Assembly (NCBI GenBank): GCA_947474875.1
Contig: CANJKY010000371.1
Span: 1 to 5,066, forward strand
DNA from: Gemmataceae bacterium
GTDB lineage: Bacteria > Planctomycetota > Planctomycetia > Gemmatales > Gemmataceae
Length of the DNA: 5,066 bases
Direction of reading: 5' to 3'
Shown: positions 4,823 to 5,066 of the stretch, piece by piece
Layout: each line of letters starts with the position of its first letter
Numbering within the stretch: the stretch's first letter is position 1
The notes under the pieces: generated by a model
Told to the model about the DNA's origin: nothing
Databases searched by the model: none
The model's input: the letters and a program-made list of their open reading frames with translations, nothing else
Position numbers and translations under genes: made by a program

Positions 4823-5066
4823 TCAGCCCAGACCCCGGATCTCCCGGGTCACGTCGGCCAGCCGGGCGGCCCAACTCTCCGACGCCATGCTCCGGCTGCG
4901 GGCGGCGTCCGGGCCGGGGTGGGCCAGCGCCTCGCGGATCTTCCGGACGAACTCGTCCGGGTCGCGGCCGATGCCGCACTGCCCCAGCACCTCCACCTCC
5001 GGGATGGCGGTGGACACCACCGGCAGCCCGGCGGCCAGGTACTCGCGGGCCTTCAGCGGGTTGGCG
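4823..5066 (-). CDS. GT4-type glycosyltransferase, C-terminal 80 residues (start beyond the window)
   Basis: The visible part begins N-P-L-K-A-R-E-Y-L-A-A-G-L-P-V-V-S-T and continues through I-P-E-V. This is the donor-binding C-terminal signature of GT-B fold, family GT4 glycosyltransferases (P-x-K-x-x-E-Y-L-A-A-G-x-P-V-V). The Glu in this segment normally contacts the nucleotide-sugar donor. The rest, with D-P-D-E-F-V-R-K-I-R-E-A-L (a typical terminal helix) and a final amphipathic helix, fits the usual end of such enzymes. The stop is TGA at 4825-4823. The codons are strongly GC-rich like those of the GT2 gene. It adds a second sugar transferase to the locus, but a 309-base gap separates it from the next gene, so it may end an upstream operon. 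Donor and acceptor cannot be told from this fragment. Confidence 0.9.
   Translation of the reverse strand, partial: ANPLKAREYLAAGLPVVSTAIPEVEVLGQCGIGRDPDEFVRKIREALAHPGPDAARSRSMASESWAARLADVTREIRGLG

Noticed and set aside
1..5066. CRISPR arrays, tRNA or rRNA genes, insertion sequences
   Set aside because: I saw no regularly spaced repeats, no cloverleaf-like or rRNA-like sequence, and no transposase or terminal inverted repeats.

Overview
This window reads as high-GC bacterial DNA carrying part of an exopolysaccharide locus combined with PEP-CTERM-type (exosortase-sorted) secreted proteins. All supported genes lie on the minus strand, so transcription runs from right to left. GC-rich codons, two secreted proteins with the same kind of signal peptide, one C-terminal sorting tail and a polysaccharide gene set together suggest a planctomycete, perhaps of the Gemmata group. 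That assignment is inferred from gene style only; there is no rRNA or marker gene to confirm it.

Layout in transcription order (right to left): (a) 4823-5066, the C-terminal end of a GT4-type glycosyltransferase cut by the window edge; (b) 4514-4822, a non-coding stretch of about 300 bases with weak promoter candidates; (c) 3818-4513, a secreted protein with a signal peptide, a Cys/Gln pattern like that of internal-thioester domains, and a VPxPP-type sorting tail; (d) 3757-3802, a perfect 15-bp hairpin, probably a terminator or attenuator; (e) 3145-3714, a left-handed beta-helix acetyltransferase; (f) 2921-3144, a gap that begins with a good sigma70-like promoter overlapping the acetyltransferase stop codon, followed by a leader of about 190 nt; (g) 1691-2920, a membrane GT2 glycosyltransferase; (h) 525-1694, a polysaccharide-deacetylase-like protein that overlaps the GT2 gene by 4 bases; (i) 1-502, a second secreted protein with an excellent ribosome binding site, running off the left edge.

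Together the enzymes could polymerise (GT2, GT4), O-acetylate (LbH acetyltransferase) and N-deacetylate (CE4-like protein) a surface glycan. The two secreted proteins could be cargo displayed in or on that layer. Co-occurrence of exosortase systems with exopolysaccharide loci is established; no exosortase gene is visible here. The most interesting points are the thioester-like pattern in the PEP-CTERM protein, a seven-G run inside the spacer of the GT2-operon promoter, and the Glu-less sorting tail.
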